Of a stretch of DNA of 25,578 bases, positions 1-7,745 are shown piece by piece (positions within the stretch are counted from its first letter, which is position 1; every line of letters starts with the position of its first letter). Source of the DNA: VBDM01 sp035637655 (GTDB lineage: Bacteria > Pseudomonadota > Gammaproteobacteria > Burkholderiales > SG8-39); NCBI GenBank assembly GCA_035637655.1, contig DASPWT010000057.1, forward strand, positions 1 through 25,578, read 5' to 3'. The notes beneath the pieces are model-generated. The model saw only the letters and a program-made list of their open reading frames with translations, was not told the origin of the DNA and searched no databases. Made by a program: the position numbers and the translations under genes.

Positions 1-198
1 GAACACCACAGCATCATGGGGCTAGCCCACATCAAACCTCGTGATGGTGGCTCGCCCGACGGGATGAGGCTTATTGCCAAGGCGCTGGAGGGCATCAGCC
101 TGTGGGCAGACATGCTGCATTCGTGGATCGGCCTCGACGTGCACCCGAGGTTTTCCCTCGACGGCTGTCTGGTCACCGCGCGCATGCGCCTTGAGTAG
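1..198 (+). CDS. C-terminal fragment of an unidentified protein
   Basis: The reading frame is open from the first base of the window to a TAG at 196-198, giving about 65 residues and running in from outside. The visible end contains KPRDGGSPDGMRLIAKAL and finishes with VTARMRLE. An internal ATG at 16 is available, but nothing upstream can be seen, so the true start is unknown. I do not recognise the family. The stop lies five bases before the rhodanese start, so the two are probably co-transcribed. A shadow frame on the opposite strand covers the same bases. The plus frame is preferred because of its tight junction with the following gene. Confidence 0.45.
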   Translation, partial: EHHSIMGLAHIKPRDGGSPDGMRLIAKALEGISLWADMLHSWIGLDVHPRFSLDGCLVTARMRLE

Positions 199-203
199 CC
201 GCC

Positions 204-1064
204 ATGCCAACTCCCATCTTGATCGAACCCGACCAGGCGGCGGCGCTCGACGAGCCGCACGTCTTCATCGACACCCGTGCTCCGGCAGACTACGCCGCCG
301 GACACATCGCGGACAGCGTCAGTATTCGCGAGGTGTTCACGACCCTGGCCATGTCCAGCGGGCCGGGGTTGGCCACGCTACGCGATACCTTTGCACGCCT
401 GTTCGGGGCCGCCGGTCTCTCCGGCGCCGAGCGAGCCATCGTCTATGAAGATTCCATGGACACCGGCAACGGTCAGTCTTGTCGCGGGTATTTCTTGTTG
501 CGATATCTCGGCTATTCGAAGGTGTCGGTTCTGCACGGCGGGCTTCAGGGTTGGTTGGCAGCAGGTTATCCGGTCACGACGCGGTCAACGACGGCGAGGC
601 CCGCGTTGTTCCCGACCGCTGTCGATGAGCGCCTGATGGTGACCAGGGACGAAATGCTGGCGGCGCTTGGCGACGCCCGGGTGACCACGCTGGACGTGCG
701 TGACGAACCGGAATGGCTGGGGCAGGCGTCCGCGCCCCCCGGCTCAGAAGATCCATCGCTACGGAAGGGACGGATTCCCGGCGCTCGGCCACTGCCATGG
801 CGGCGAATGCTTTCGGGGCCGCCCGGCCAGACGCGCTTCCGGTCCGCGGCGGAGGTGCTCGAACTTTGTCGCGGCATCGGTTTAGATCCCCGGTCGCGGG
901 TGTTCATTTACTGCTTCAAGGGAGCACGGGCCGCGAGCACGTTGGTCGCCCTGGAGCGGGCCGGCTTTACCGACGTTCGCAATTATTTTGCGTCGTGGAA
1001 CGAATGGGGACGCGCACCGGAACTGCCAATCGAAGAGGCGAACCCTTCCTCGCGGCTGATCTGA
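204..1064 (+). CDS. Two-domain rhodanese-type sulfurtransferase
   Basis: This 286-residue protein has the tandem rhodanese layout of thiosulfate or 3-mercaptopyruvate sulfurtransferases, which move a sulfane sulfur from a donor to cyanide or another thiol acceptor. The N-terminal domain (about 1-125) has the FIDTRAPADYAAGHI signature but no catalytic cysteine loop, as usual for the structural half. The C-terminal domain (about 145-280) has LDVRDEPEW and GRIPGA, and the active-site loop YCFKGARAAS, whose Cys237 should carry the persulfide. The loop CFKGAR is neither the classic thiosulfate (CRxGx[RT]) nor the mercaptopyruvate (CGSGVT) type, so the donor is open. The ATG at 204 gives the usual family length. 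No signal peptide is seen, so it is cytoplasmic. It sits directly behind an unidentified gene. Confidence 0.88.
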   Translation: MPTPILIEPDQAAALDEPHVFIDTRAPADYAAGHIADSVSIREVFTTLAMSSGPGLATLRDTFARLFGAAGLSGAERAIVYEDSMDTGNGQSCRGYFLLRYLGYSKVSVLHGGLQGWLAAGYPVTTRSTTARPALFPTAVDERLMVTRDEMLAALGDARVTTLDVRDEPEWLGQASAPPGSEDPSLRKGRIPGARPLPWRRMLSGPPGQTRFRSAAEVLELCRGIGLDPRSRVFIYCFKGARAASTLVALERAGFTDVRNYFASWNEWGRAPELPIEEANPSSRLI

Positions 1065-1066
1065 TC

Positions 1067-1237
1067 ATGGAGACAAAAATGAGACGATTGTGTGCCTTGA
1101 TGAAAGTGACGGCACTGACAATTGTTCCGGGTACAGTGATGCAGGGTCTCGAGCGCGCGTTGACCGACACCTACTTTTGCAACTTCTTGATGTTCCAGTC
1201 GCTGCCGGACATCTGGGCCGTTGTCGAGCGAGCATGA
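1067..1237 (+). pseudogene. speA: Short speA-like (arginine decarboxylase) fragment
   Basis: A 56-residue frame runs from the ATG at 1067, two bases after the rhodanese stop, to a TGA at 1235-1237 that overlaps the aminotransferase ATG (ATGA). Its second half reads TYFCNFLMFQSLPDIWA. This closely matches, from memory, the conserved YFCNFSxFQSLPDxWA stretch found in the C-terminal third of biosynthetic arginine decarboxylases, enzymes of more than 600 residues. No other part of SpeA is visible, so this is best read as an internal scrap of a destroyed speA. It may still be translated as a small protein coupled to the next gene, because both junctions look like operon junctions. The assignment rests on one motif and needs a homology search. 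Confidence 0.5.
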
Positions 1238-2538
1238 ACCCCGTCGACATGAAAGGGCGCCTGGGCGATCCGGCGGCCGTCGATGCCTCGCTGTCGGACC
1301 TGGCCCGCGGCGTGGCCGGGTGCGAGATCTTGCGTATCGCCGCGCAGGTTCGCGCGCTGAAGGCCAAGGGCGCCGCCATCTGCAACCTGACGGTCGGCGA
1401 TTTCGATCCGACGTATTTCCCCGTGCCGGCACTGTTGCTGGACGGCGTGCGCGACGCCCTGGCCGCCGGACACACCAACTACCCGCCGTCCGACGGTGTG
1501 CTGGCCTTGCGCGAGGCGGTGGCGCGGTTCTACGCGCGCCGGCTGGGCCTGGTCTACCCGGTGGAATCGGTGCTGATCACCGGCGGGGCGCGGCCGCTGC
1601 TGTACGGCGCGTGTCGCACGGTGCTGGATCCCGGTGACGTGGTCGTGTACCCGGTGCCGTCGTGGAACAACCACTACTATGCGTACCTGTGCAACACCAA
1701 GCCGATCGAGGTGCCGGTGTCGGCCGACACCAACTTTTTTCCCACGGCGAAAACACTGCGCCCGCACCTTTCAGCCGCGCGCCTGCTGCTGATCAACTCG
1801 CCGCTGAACCCCACCGGCACGGTGATCGATCCCGAAGAGCTGCGCGCCATCAGCGAACTGGTGGTGGAAGAAAACCGCCGCCGGGCCAAGGCGGGCGGTG
1901 ACGCCGGCAAGGCGTTGTGGCTCTGTTACGACCAGGTCTACTGGCAACTCACTTTTGGGTCCGCACGCCACGCCACGCCGCCCACGGTGTGTGAAGACGT
2001 GGCGCCGTATACCATCATGCTGGACGCCGCTTCGAAGAGCTTTGCCGCCACCGGAATGCGCGTGGGCTGGGCGGTGATGCCGCCCGCCGCCCGCCAGCGC
2101 ATGTCGGACATCCTGGGGCACGTCGGCGCCTGGGCCCCCAAAGCCGAGCAGGTGGCCATGGCAGCGCTGCTGGACGACGAAGCGGCCGTGCGCACGTACC
2201 ACGCGGGCATGCTGGCGCGAATCAAGCTGCGCCTGGATGCGCTGGCCGACGGGTTCCAAAAGATGCGCGCCGATGGCTTTCCGGTCGAGGTGATCGCGCC
2301 GCAAGGGGCGATCTATCTTTCGGTGCGCGTGGCCGTCCCCGGCCGCACCAACGAGGAGATCCGCAGGCTGCTGCTGGACCAGGCCGGCTTTGCCGTGATG
2401 CCGCTCCAGGCCTTCGGGCTGCGCGGCAACAGCGGCTGGTTCCGCATCTCCGTCGGCGCCGTCTCCGAGGCGGACATCGCCGAAGCGCTGCCGCGCGTAC
2501 GGGCTGCGCTCGCTACGCTCGCTTCGCCGGTGCTCTAG
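1234..2538 (+). CDS. Class I/II pyridoxal-phosphate aminotransferase
   Basis: A 434-residue fold-type-I aminotransferase (aspartate aminotransferase superfamily) that exchanges an amino group between an amino acid and a 2-oxo acid. Visible landmarks are NLTVGDFDP near the N-terminus, NSPLNPTGT (the conserved Asn-Pro loop), CYDQVYW (cofactor-ring Asp/Tyr region), DAASKSFAATGMRVGW with the Schiff-base Lys268, and a late GWFRISVG with the arginine that binds the substrate carboxylate. The ATG at 1234 is chosen over in-frame starts further upstream because the family-like sequence begins there and it overlaps the preceding stop. The substrate cannot be deduced. The 3' end is followed after 14 bases by a broken gshA copy. 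Confidence 0.88.
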   Translation: MNPVDMKGRLGDPAAVDASLSDLARGVAGCEILRIAAQVRALKAKGAAICNLTVGDFDPTYFPVPALLLDGVRDALAAGHTNYPPSDGVLALREAVARFYARRLGLVYPVESVLITGGARPLLYGACRTVLDPGDVVVYPVPSWNNHYYAYLCNTKPIEVPVSADTNFFPTAKTLRPHLSAARLLLINSPLNPTGTVIDPEELRAISELVVEENRRRAKAGGDAGKALWLCYDQVYWQLTFGSARHATPPTVCEDVAPYTIMLDAASKSFAATGMRVGWAVMPPAARQRMSDILGHVGAWAPKAEQVAMAALLDDEAAVRTYHAGMLARIKLRLDALADGFQKMRADGFPVEVIAPQGAIYLSVRVAVPGRTNEEIRRLLLDQAGFAVMPLQAFGLRGNSGWFRISVGAVSEADIAEALPRVRAALATLASPVL

Positions 2539-2552
2539 GCCATCCCTCTCCA

Positions 2553-3210
2553 ATGCCTGAGAGATCCAACGCCGCCGATCCTGCTCGCCCGCTGTCCCCG
2601 GACGATCTGACGACGTATTTCCGGAGCGCCGCCAAGCCGCGGGCCCAGTTTCGGATCGTCATCGAGCAGGAGAAGATCGGGGTGCTGCCCGACGGGCGCG
2701 CCGTGCCCTTCGAAGGCGACGGCGGATCTCCGCCATCCTGGCGCGCCTGCTGGACCGCGGGTTTGTCGCCCAGAGCGAGGACGGACACATCATCGCCCTG
2801 GAACGCCAGGGCGAACGCATCACGGTTGAACCGGGTGGTCAGCTGGAGCTGTCGGGCGCCACCCTGGGCGACGCCAGCGCCTGTCGCGACGCCCTGCTTC
2901 GTCACGTCGCTAAGGTGAAGGCCCCATCGCCCAGCCGATGGGAATCCGTTTCCTGAGGGTGGGCGCGTGGCCGTTCGGCTCGCTGGAGGAGATCCCTTGG
3001 CTGCCCAAGCGGCGCTACACGCAGATGCGCGCCTATCTGCCCAGCAAGGGCCGCCTGGCCCACGACATGATGAAGCGGACGGCGACCGTGCAGGCGAATT
3101 TCGACTACGACAGCGAGGCCGACGCCACCGACAAGCAGCTTACAGGCAGTCGCGTTCGCGCCGAGATCTGCGATGCTGTCGCTGGGAGGCATCACAGCCG
3201 CCCGCCATGA
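2553..3210 (+). pseudogene. gshA: Broken glutamate-cysteine ligase (GCS2/plant type)
   Basis: Three reading frames in succession match the N-terminal half of GCS2-type glutamate-cysteine ligase, the first enzyme of glutathione synthesis. Frame one (2553 to about 2725) gives DLTTYFRSAAKPRAQFRI and the EQEK motif. Frame two (about 2726-2935) continues with ISAILARLLDRGF and VEPGGQLELSGA, the conserved EPGGQxELS glutamate-binding block. Frame three (about 2936 to 3145) has GIRFLRVG, WLPKRRYTQMRAYLP and MMKRTATVQANFDY, which match the family blocks that follow. Both frame changes fit a one-base loss. After about 3145 homology stops, and the C-terminal half of a protein normally near 450 residues is absent. 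A ChaC glutathione-degrading gene lies downstream. It is certainly non-functional unless both frameshifts are sequencing errors, and even then it is truncated. Confidence 0.85.
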
Positions 3211-3214
3211 GCAA

Positions 3215-4150
3215 ATGAACACCGTTGGTCAGACGTTCGTCCTCTCGGCGCCCTTCTTCGGCATCGTCTTTGGCGGCTACTTGATCGCGCACTTGCCGTT
3301 CTGGCGGACGGCGTGGACAGAGCTTGGTAACAAGTTCGTCTTCGCGGTGGCGCTGCCCGCAATGCTGTTCCGCATGATGAGCGATCTGTCCGCGCTGCCC
3401 GTGGTCGATGCCCGCCTGCTGGTGGCGTTTTTCGGCGGGTGCTTGATCGTGTTCGTGATCGGGCGTTTTTTGGCGGCTTCGATTTTTCGCCTGGACGGCG
3501 TGTCGCAGTCGGTGTTCGCGCTGGGCGGCGTCTACTCGAACCACGTGCTCCTGGGATTGCCGCTGGCCAAGCTGGTGCTGGGCAGCGCCGCCCTACCGTC
3601 GGTGGCGCTGGTGCTGGTCTTCAATGCGCTGACGCTGTGGACGCTGGTGTCGGTGTCGGTCGAGTGGGCACGCCACGGCTCGTTCACGCCGCGCGGCCTG
3701 GGCAAGACCGCCCTTGGCGTGCTGACCAACCCCATCGTCGCCTCCATCATTGGCGGCACGCTGTTCGGCCTCGCCGGTTTGCACTTGCCGGGCCCGGTGT
3801 CGACCGGTCTCGATGCGCTGGGCAAGCTGGCAGCGCCGGCGGCGCTGCTGGTGTTGGGCATGGGTCTTCTCCAATACGGCGTTGGCAAGGGTTGGCAACA
3901 GAGCCTCACCATCTGTCTCGTCAAGCTGGTGCTGCAGCCGCTGGTGGTCTGGGGGTTGGCGCTGGCGTTGAAGCTGCCCGCGCTGGAGACCCGCGTCGTG
4001 GTCCTGATGGCGTCGATGTCGGTGGGTGCAAACGTCTACCTGATGGCGGTGCAGTTCCAAGCCCTGCAGGGGGCGATGGCGGGCAGCCTGGTGCTGTCCA
4101 CCGCGCTGGCCGCGCTGACCACACCGATCCTGCTGGCCATCATCGGATGA
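3215..4150 (+). CDS. AEC-family (auxin efflux carrier-like) membrane transporter
   Basis: A 311-residue hydrophobic protein with about ten membrane segments in the five-plus-five pattern of the AEC (membrane transport protein) family, which includes malonate and other organic-acid carriers. The first segment starts at FVLSAPFFGIVFGGYLI. The family half-turn containing GxxSNHVLLGLPL is present as GVYSNHVLLGLPLAKLVLG, and the second half has SMSVGANVYLMAVQF, matching the conserved (P)xGANxYxxA region. The ATG at 3215 is preferred to an upstream alternative at 3173 because it starts just before the first hydrophobic segment and has a GGGAGG-like ribosome site at 3184-3189, although that spacing is long. 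It abuts the gshA remnant. The cargo cannot be predicted. Confidence 0.85.
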   Translation: MNTVGQTFVLSAPFFGIVFGGYLIAHLPFWRTAWTELGNKFVFAVALPAMLFRMMSDLSALPVVDARLLVAFFGGCLIVFVIGRFLAASIFRLDGVSQSVFALGGVYSNHVLLGLPLAKLVLGSAALPSVALVLVFNALTLWTLVSVSVEWARHGSFTPRGLGKTALGVLTNPIVASIIGGTLFGLAGLHLPGPVSTGLDALGKLAAPAALLVLGMGLLQYGVGKGWQQSLTICLVKLVLQPLVVWGLALALKLPALETRVVVLMASMSVGANVYLMAVQFQALQGAMAGSLVLSTALAALTTPILLAIIG

Positions 4151-4301
4151 TGCAGAGATCGGCGAGCTCAAGCGCCGGCGCGGCCCCGCCACCCCAGGGC
4201 TTGAGCGCTTCCGCATGGGAACCCGCGCAAAGTGCAAGCAGAAACGCCCCGGCCAATAAACGCATCGATCAGCTTCGCCACCAACTTTGTGATCACTTAC
4301 G

Positions 4302-4919
4302 ATGAAGACGTCCCCGGTGCTATCCGAGTTCCTGAAGCTGGCTCCACTTGGCGATCTGTGGGTGTTCGGCTACGGATCGCTCACGTGGTTGCCGGGGTTC
4401 CGCTCGAGCCAAAAATCCGTGGGCCAGGTCCACGGCTACCACCGTTCGCTCTGCGTGTACTCGGACCGTTATCGGGGTACCGAGAAGCGGCCCGGCCTCG
4501 TGATGGGGCTATGCCGGGGCGGATCCTGCTGGGGCATGGTGTATCGCGTTTCCAGCGCGCAGGCCACGCGCGTGCTGGCCTATCTGTGGCGCCGTGAGAT
4601 GTTTAACCACGTTTACCAGCCGCGCTTCTTGCGCGTGCGCATCCGCGGCGGCGGCAAGGTCCGTGCGCTCGCATTTGTCGCCGACACGGCGCACCAGCTC
4701 TTCATAGGCGACCTCGACGTTGAGCACACCGCGCGGCTGGTTGCCCAAGCGCATGGCGAGCGCGGCCGCAACATCGACTACCTGAGCAATACCTTAGCCC
4801 ACATGCACGAGGTTGGCGTGCGCGATCCGCATCTCGATCGTGTGCTGCTCAGAGCGCTCGCCCTGCGCGGCGCGCGGCGCGCTCTTCAATCAAAAAAGAG
4901 GGGCAATTTGAAGCGATGA
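4302..4919 (+). CDS. chaC: ChaC-like gamma-glutamylcyclotransferase (glutathione-specific)
   Basis: A 205-residue member of the ChaC family, cytosolic enzymes that cleave glutathione to 5-oxoproline and Cys-Gly. The N-terminal substrate loop WVFGYGSLTW (family YGSL motif) is at about 20-29, and the expected catalytic glutamate lies in YLWRREM (Glu99). The body has the expected order: HGYHRSLCVYS, GLVMGL, WGMVYRV, and NIDYLSNTLAHMHEVGVRDPHL near the C-terminus. The ATG at 4302 gives normal family length. It stands alone, 151 bases after the AEC gene, and converges on maiA, with a likely shared terminator region across its stop codon. Finding a glutathione-degrading gene close to a broken gshA is notable, though these may be fragments of different origin. 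Confidence 0.9.
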   Translation: MKTSPVLSEFLKLAPLGDLWVFGYGSLTWLPGFRSSQKSVGQVHGYHRSLCVYSDRYRGTEKRPGLVMGLCRGGSCWGMVYRVSSAQATRVLAYLWRREMFNHVYQPRFLRVRIRGGGKVRALAFVADTAHQLFIGDLDVEHTARLVAQAHGERGRNIDYLSNTLAHMHEVGVRDPHLDRVLLRALALRGARRALQSKKRGNLKR

Positions 4920-4925
4920 GCCCCT
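4892..4925 (-). terminator. Probable intrinsic terminator of maiA
   Basis: Read on the minus strand, a six-base-pair stem (AGGGGC/GCCCCT, bases 4920-4925 with 4899-4904) with a 15-base loop is followed by one C and six Ts (4892-4897). It lies about 90 bases beyond the maiA stop and overlaps the end of chaC on the other strand. A second GC hairpin (GCCCGC/GCGGGC around 4927-4943) lies just upstream in the transcript. The loop is longer than ideal, so confidence is moderate. Confidence 0.45.
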
Positions 4926-5014
4926 GGCCCGCGAAGAGCGGGCGCTCAAACTATTGGGCTCGGCCTGAATGAGTTCCTGATACGCCATCGGCTCTTTCTT
5001 CGCCCCGAGAACAT

Positions 5015-5677
5015 TTACCCCCCGGCTGGCGGCTTGTCCGCTTGCTGGTCGGCGTGCGCGGCGTGAAAGGCGGGCAGGGCGGCGCACGCCGCCTCCGCGC
5101 GCAGCAGCGTCGGGAACGGCGCCGTGTCGACGGTGAACCGGCGCGCGAAGTACATCTGCGGCACCAGATAAATGTCGGCGAACGTCGGTGTGTTGCCGAC
5201 CAGGAACTTTCCGGCGGTTTCGCCCGCCAGCGTCTCCAGGGCCTTCAAGCCGCGGGTGATAAAGTGTTTCACCCAGGCAAGCTCGTCGCTCTTCAGCACG
5301 TCCTTCACGTGGTTCAGCACAGGCAGGTTCTGGTACGGCTGCACGCCGGAGTTCACCAGCTCGGCCAGCTGACGGCTGCGCGCGCGCAGCCAGGGCTCCG
5401 CCGGCAGCAACGCCGGCGTCGGAAACTGCTCTTCGAGATATTCGAGGATCGCCATCGACTGGGCGATCCGCCGCGGCGCCGATTCGCTCGGGCGGGGGTC
5501 CAATTCCAGCACCGGCACCTGCGACTGCGGGTTCAAAGTGGTGAACGGCGGTTTGTTCTGCTGGCCGCCGTCGCGCAGCAAATTCACCGCCTCGTATTCG
5601 TGGCGGATGCCCTTCAGACCCAGAGCGATGCGAATCCGCCACGCCGAGCTGCTGCGCCAGTATCCATAGAGTTTCAT
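5015..5677 (-). CDS. maiA: Maleylacetoacetate isomerase (zeta-class glutathione transferase)
   Basis: A 220-residue glutathione-dependent enzyme that isomerises maleylacetoacetate to fumarylacetoacetate in tyrosine/homogentisate or gentisate degradation. It starts MKLYGYWRSSSAWRIRIAL. The SSSxxxR motif of the zeta class is at residues 9-15, with Ser the expected glutathione-activating residue. The thioredoxin-like half continues with NPQSQVPVLEL and AQSMAILEYLEE (glutathione gamma-glutamyl site). The helical half has LVGNTPTFADIYLVPQ, the family N-capping box. The start ATG at 5677 lies seven bases after the stop of a fumarylacetoacetate-hydrolase remnant, its natural operon partner, whose enzyme would use the product of this one. 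With that partner broken, the gene may be a stranded relic or may be driven by the dapA transcript. Confidence 0.93.
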   Translation of the reverse strand: MKLYGYWRSSSAWRIRIALGLKGIRHEYEAVNLLRDGGQQNKPPFTTLNPQSQVPVLELDPRPSESAPRRIAQSMAILEYLEEQFPTPALLPAEPWLRARSRQLAELVNSGVQPYQNLPVLNHVKDVLKSDELAWVKHFITRGLKALETLAGETAGKFLVGNTPTFADIYLVPQMYFARRFTVDTAPFPTLLRAEAACAALPAFHAAHADQQADKPPAGG

Positions 5678-5684
5678 CGCGCCC

Positions 5685-5858
5685 TCACCACTTTCTGCAA
5701 AATGCGGCCAAAATGCTGTTGTTGTCGTCGTCGGTCATCTCGATCGCCACCGGGTCGCCCGCCTTCATGAACGACGTTCTCGGCGCGCCGGTGTCGATGG
5801 TCTCGATGCAGCGGCGCTCGGCAAGCCGCTGGATTTCATCCTTCGATATACGCGGGGC
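5685..5858 (-). pseudogene. C-terminal remnant of a fumarylacetoacetate hydrolase-family gene
   Basis: Between the dapA stop and the maiA start, the minus strand has an open frame of 57 codons ending in TGA at 5685-5687. It reads RLAERRCIETIDTGAPRTSF, then MKAGDPVAIEM and NNSILAAFCRKW. This matches the end of FAH-family hydrolases (typically LAERRxIETIDTG, then GDxVRIEM and SIFGAI). Only the last part of a roughly 300-residue protein is present. It has no start codon of its own that would make a functional enzyme, and it lies in the same frame as dapA just after the dapA TGA. FAH-family genes often sit directly before maiA, so this is the stump of the original neighbour, cut by the arrival of dapA or by deletion. 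Confidence 0.75.
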
Positions 5859-6767
5859 TCAGGCCGCTTCGGCCGCCCGTGCGCTCGCGACGGCGTCCAG
5901 CTGGCGGGCCAGCGCCTCGGACACGCGGGTCAGGGGCAGCCGGCACTCAGGGGACCGGAGCAGTCCCTGCCGCCACAGACAGTGCTTGATCGGCATCGGG
6001 TTGGGCTCCTGGAACAGCAAGGGGATCAGGGTCTCGAGCGGGCCCCACGCCTCGCGGGCTCCGAGATGGTCGTTGGCGACGATGCGCGCGTGGACCTCGA
6101 CGAAGCGGGCCGTCTCGAGGTGCGACGAGGCGAGGATCCCGCCATCGGCACCGTTGGCCAGCATCGTGTAGTAGTAAGCGTCCTCGCCGGTGAGCACGGC
6201 GAAGCCATTGGGCCGCCGCCGCAGGAGATCCAGCGACTGCTGCACGTTGCCCGTCGAGTCTTTCACGCCCGCTATATTGGGCAATTCGGCCAGCGCCAAC
6301 AGGGTCTCGTTGCCGAGATTGACGCCTGTACGGTACGGGATGTTGTAGATGAGGATCGCCCGACTGGTGGCCTCGGCGATGCGAGTGAAGTGCTCGCGCA
6401 TGCCGTCCTGGCTCGGCCGGCTGTAGTACGGGCAGACCGAGAGAATCCCCTGAATGGCGTGGCGCTCGAGGCGTTCGACGGCCTTGACCACCTTGCGTGT
6501 ATCGTTACCGCCCACTCCGACGAGGATCGGCACGCGACCAGCGACCGTCGCGATCGTGCGTTCGACCAGCCGGTCGACCTCCGCCTCGTCAATGGTGGGG
6601 CTCTCCCCCGTGGTCCCGAGCGGGATGATGCCGTGAATTCCGCACCGGACATAATGGTCGACGAGTCGTTCGTAGCTCGGGTAGTCGATCTCGCCGTTCA
6701 GAAACGGCGTGACGACGGAAAGCCACACCCCTGAGAATCTCGTCGGGCTCTTATCTCTCAATGGCAT
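5859..6767 (-). CDS. dapA: Dihydrodipicolinate synthase family aldolase
   Basis: A 302-residue (beta/alpha)8 aldolase of the DapA/NAL family. DapA condenses pyruvate with aspartate semialdehyde in lysine synthesis. All the diagnostic residues of true DapA are visible: GTTGESPT (the two active-site threonines), YNIPYRTG (active-site Tyr plus the Arg that binds the substrate carboxylate) and GVKDSTGN with the Schiff-base Lys169. The ATG at 6767 is preceded by a strong GAGGGAGA ribosome site. The C-terminal tail SARAAEAA is unusually alanine-rich, and the stop is followed in frame by an FAH-family remnant. The gene end may therefore be a recombination joint. Related aldolases with other substrates in this superfamily remain possible. 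Confidence 0.85.
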   Translation of the reverse strand: MPLRDKSPTRFSGVWLSVVTPFLNGEIDYPSYERLVDHYVRCGIHGIIPLGTTGESPTIDEAEVDRLVERTIATVAGRVPILVGVGGNDTRKVVKAVERLERHAIQGILSVCPYYSRPSQDGMREHFTRIAEATSRAILIYNIPYRTGVNLGNETLLALAELPNIAGVKDSTGNVQQSLDLLRRRPNGFAVLTGEDAYYYTMLANGADGGILASSHLETARFVEVHARIVANDHLGAREAWGPLETLIPLLFQEPNPMPIKHCLWRQGLLRSPECRLPLTRVSEALARQLDAVASARAAEAA

Positions 6768-6801
6768 CTGCGTCTCCCTCTTTTCTCCCTAGGAAACGCG
6801 A

Positions 6802-6830
6802 AGCATGTTCTTGGCCACTGCGACTGTCAA
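6802..6830 (-). promoter_or_regulatory. Candidate sigma70 promoter of dapA
   Basis: On the minus strand a perfect TTGACA -35 box (6825-6830) is followed after 17 bases by CATGCT (6802-6807), a weak -10 box with three of six consensus bases. It sits about 35 bases upstream of the dapA ATG in the divergent gap shared with the MOSC gene. The -35 match and spacing are good, but the -10 is poor. Confidence 0.35.
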
Positions 6831-6908
6831 ACGTCGGCCGCGGGCTCGAGACCGCCAACAAGGCCTACAACACTTTCTGTCTTCTGTCGTTTATCCTCTG
6901 ACCCACCC

Positions 6909-7745
6909 ATGCCCCGCGTCACCGGACTTTTCATATACCCCGTGAAATCCCTGCGCGGCCATGCCGTGCCGGCGGCGGACTTCGACGCCCTAGGCTTCGT
7001 CGGCGACCGTCGTTTCCTCGTCGTGGAAGATACGGGAAGATTTCTCACCCAGCGCACGATGCCTCGCATGGCGCAGGTGGACGCGCGGCCCACGGCCGGC
7101 TCCCTCACGCTTTCGGCCGACGGCGCGGGCGGCGTGTCCGTGTCCACTGTCTCCGACCCGGCCGCGCCGCTCCGCACCGTCAGCGTGTGGAAAAGCGAGG
7201 GCCTGCAGGCCGAGGACTGCGGCGCGGAAGCGGCAGCCTGGCTCTCCGCCTTCCTCGGCTCTTCGTGCCACCTCGTCCGCCTCGGCGCGCGCTTCTCGCG
7301 GCCGATCCTGAAATCCACCGCCCAGCCGGGCGACCTCGTCTCCTTTGCCGACGGCTATCCGTTTCTTGCCATCAGCGAGGCCTCCCTCGCCGACCTCAAC
7401 GACCGCATCCAGGAAAACCAGGGCGCGCCGGTGCCCATGAACCGCTTCCGGCCGAGCGTCGTGGTGGATGGTTGCGACGCCTTCGCCGAGGACACCTGGA
7501 CGCGCGTCCGGATCGGCGCCGCGGTATTTCGCAACGGCGGCCCCTGCGCCCGCTGCATCGTCACCACCACCGACCAATTCACCGGCGAGCGCGACAGCAA
7601 AGAGCCGCTCAAGACTCTCGCCACCTTTCGTCGCGACAAGGATGACCCGACCAACGTCAATTTCGGCGTGAACCTCATTCAGGAAACCAAACGCGGCTCC
7701 GTGCGCGTCGGCGACGAAGTCGTCCCGATAACAGTCAAGGGATAA
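6909..7745 (+). CDS. MOSC-domain protein (YcbX/mARC-like)
   Basis: A 278-residue protein with an N-terminal MOSC beta-barrel (from RVTGLFIYPVKSLRG) and a C-terminal MOSC domain. This is the arrangement of YcbX and the mitochondrial amidoxime-reducing component, molybdenum-cofactor enzymes that reduce N-hydroxylated compounds. Landmarks are the opening YPVKSLRG, GDRRFLVVE, MNRFRPSVVVDG (the NRFRPN-type motif) and GGPCARC with the cysteine expected to bind molybdenum, then TTTDQFTG. The ferredoxin domain found at the end of E. coli YcbX is absent, so an external electron donor is needed. It starts 141 bases from dapA on the opposite strand. It is the last intact gene before the lower-GC island. 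Confidence 0.9.
   Translation: MPRVTGLFIYPVKSLRGHAVPAADFDALGFVGDRRFLVVEDTGRFLTQRTMPRMAQVDARPTAGSLTLSADGAGGVSVSTVSDPAAPLRTVSVWKSEGLQAEDCGAEAAAWLSAFLGSSCHLVRLGARFSRPILKSTAQPGDLVSFADGYPFLAISEASLADLNDRIQENQGAPVPMNRFRPSVVVDGCDAFAEDTWTRVRIGAAVFRNGGPCARCIVTTTDQFTGERDSKEPLKTLATFRRDKDDPTNVNFGVNLIQETKRGSVRVGDEVVPITVKG

Noticed and set aside
2938..3210. A separate 90-residue gene
   Set aside because: Its residues continue the glutamate-cysteine ligase homology of the two preceding frames, so it is the third piece of the broken gshA.
4890..5642. A 250-codon minus-strand frame overlapping maiA
   Set aside because: It is a frame-shifted reading of maiA, composed of arginine/alanine-rich residues without family resemblance.
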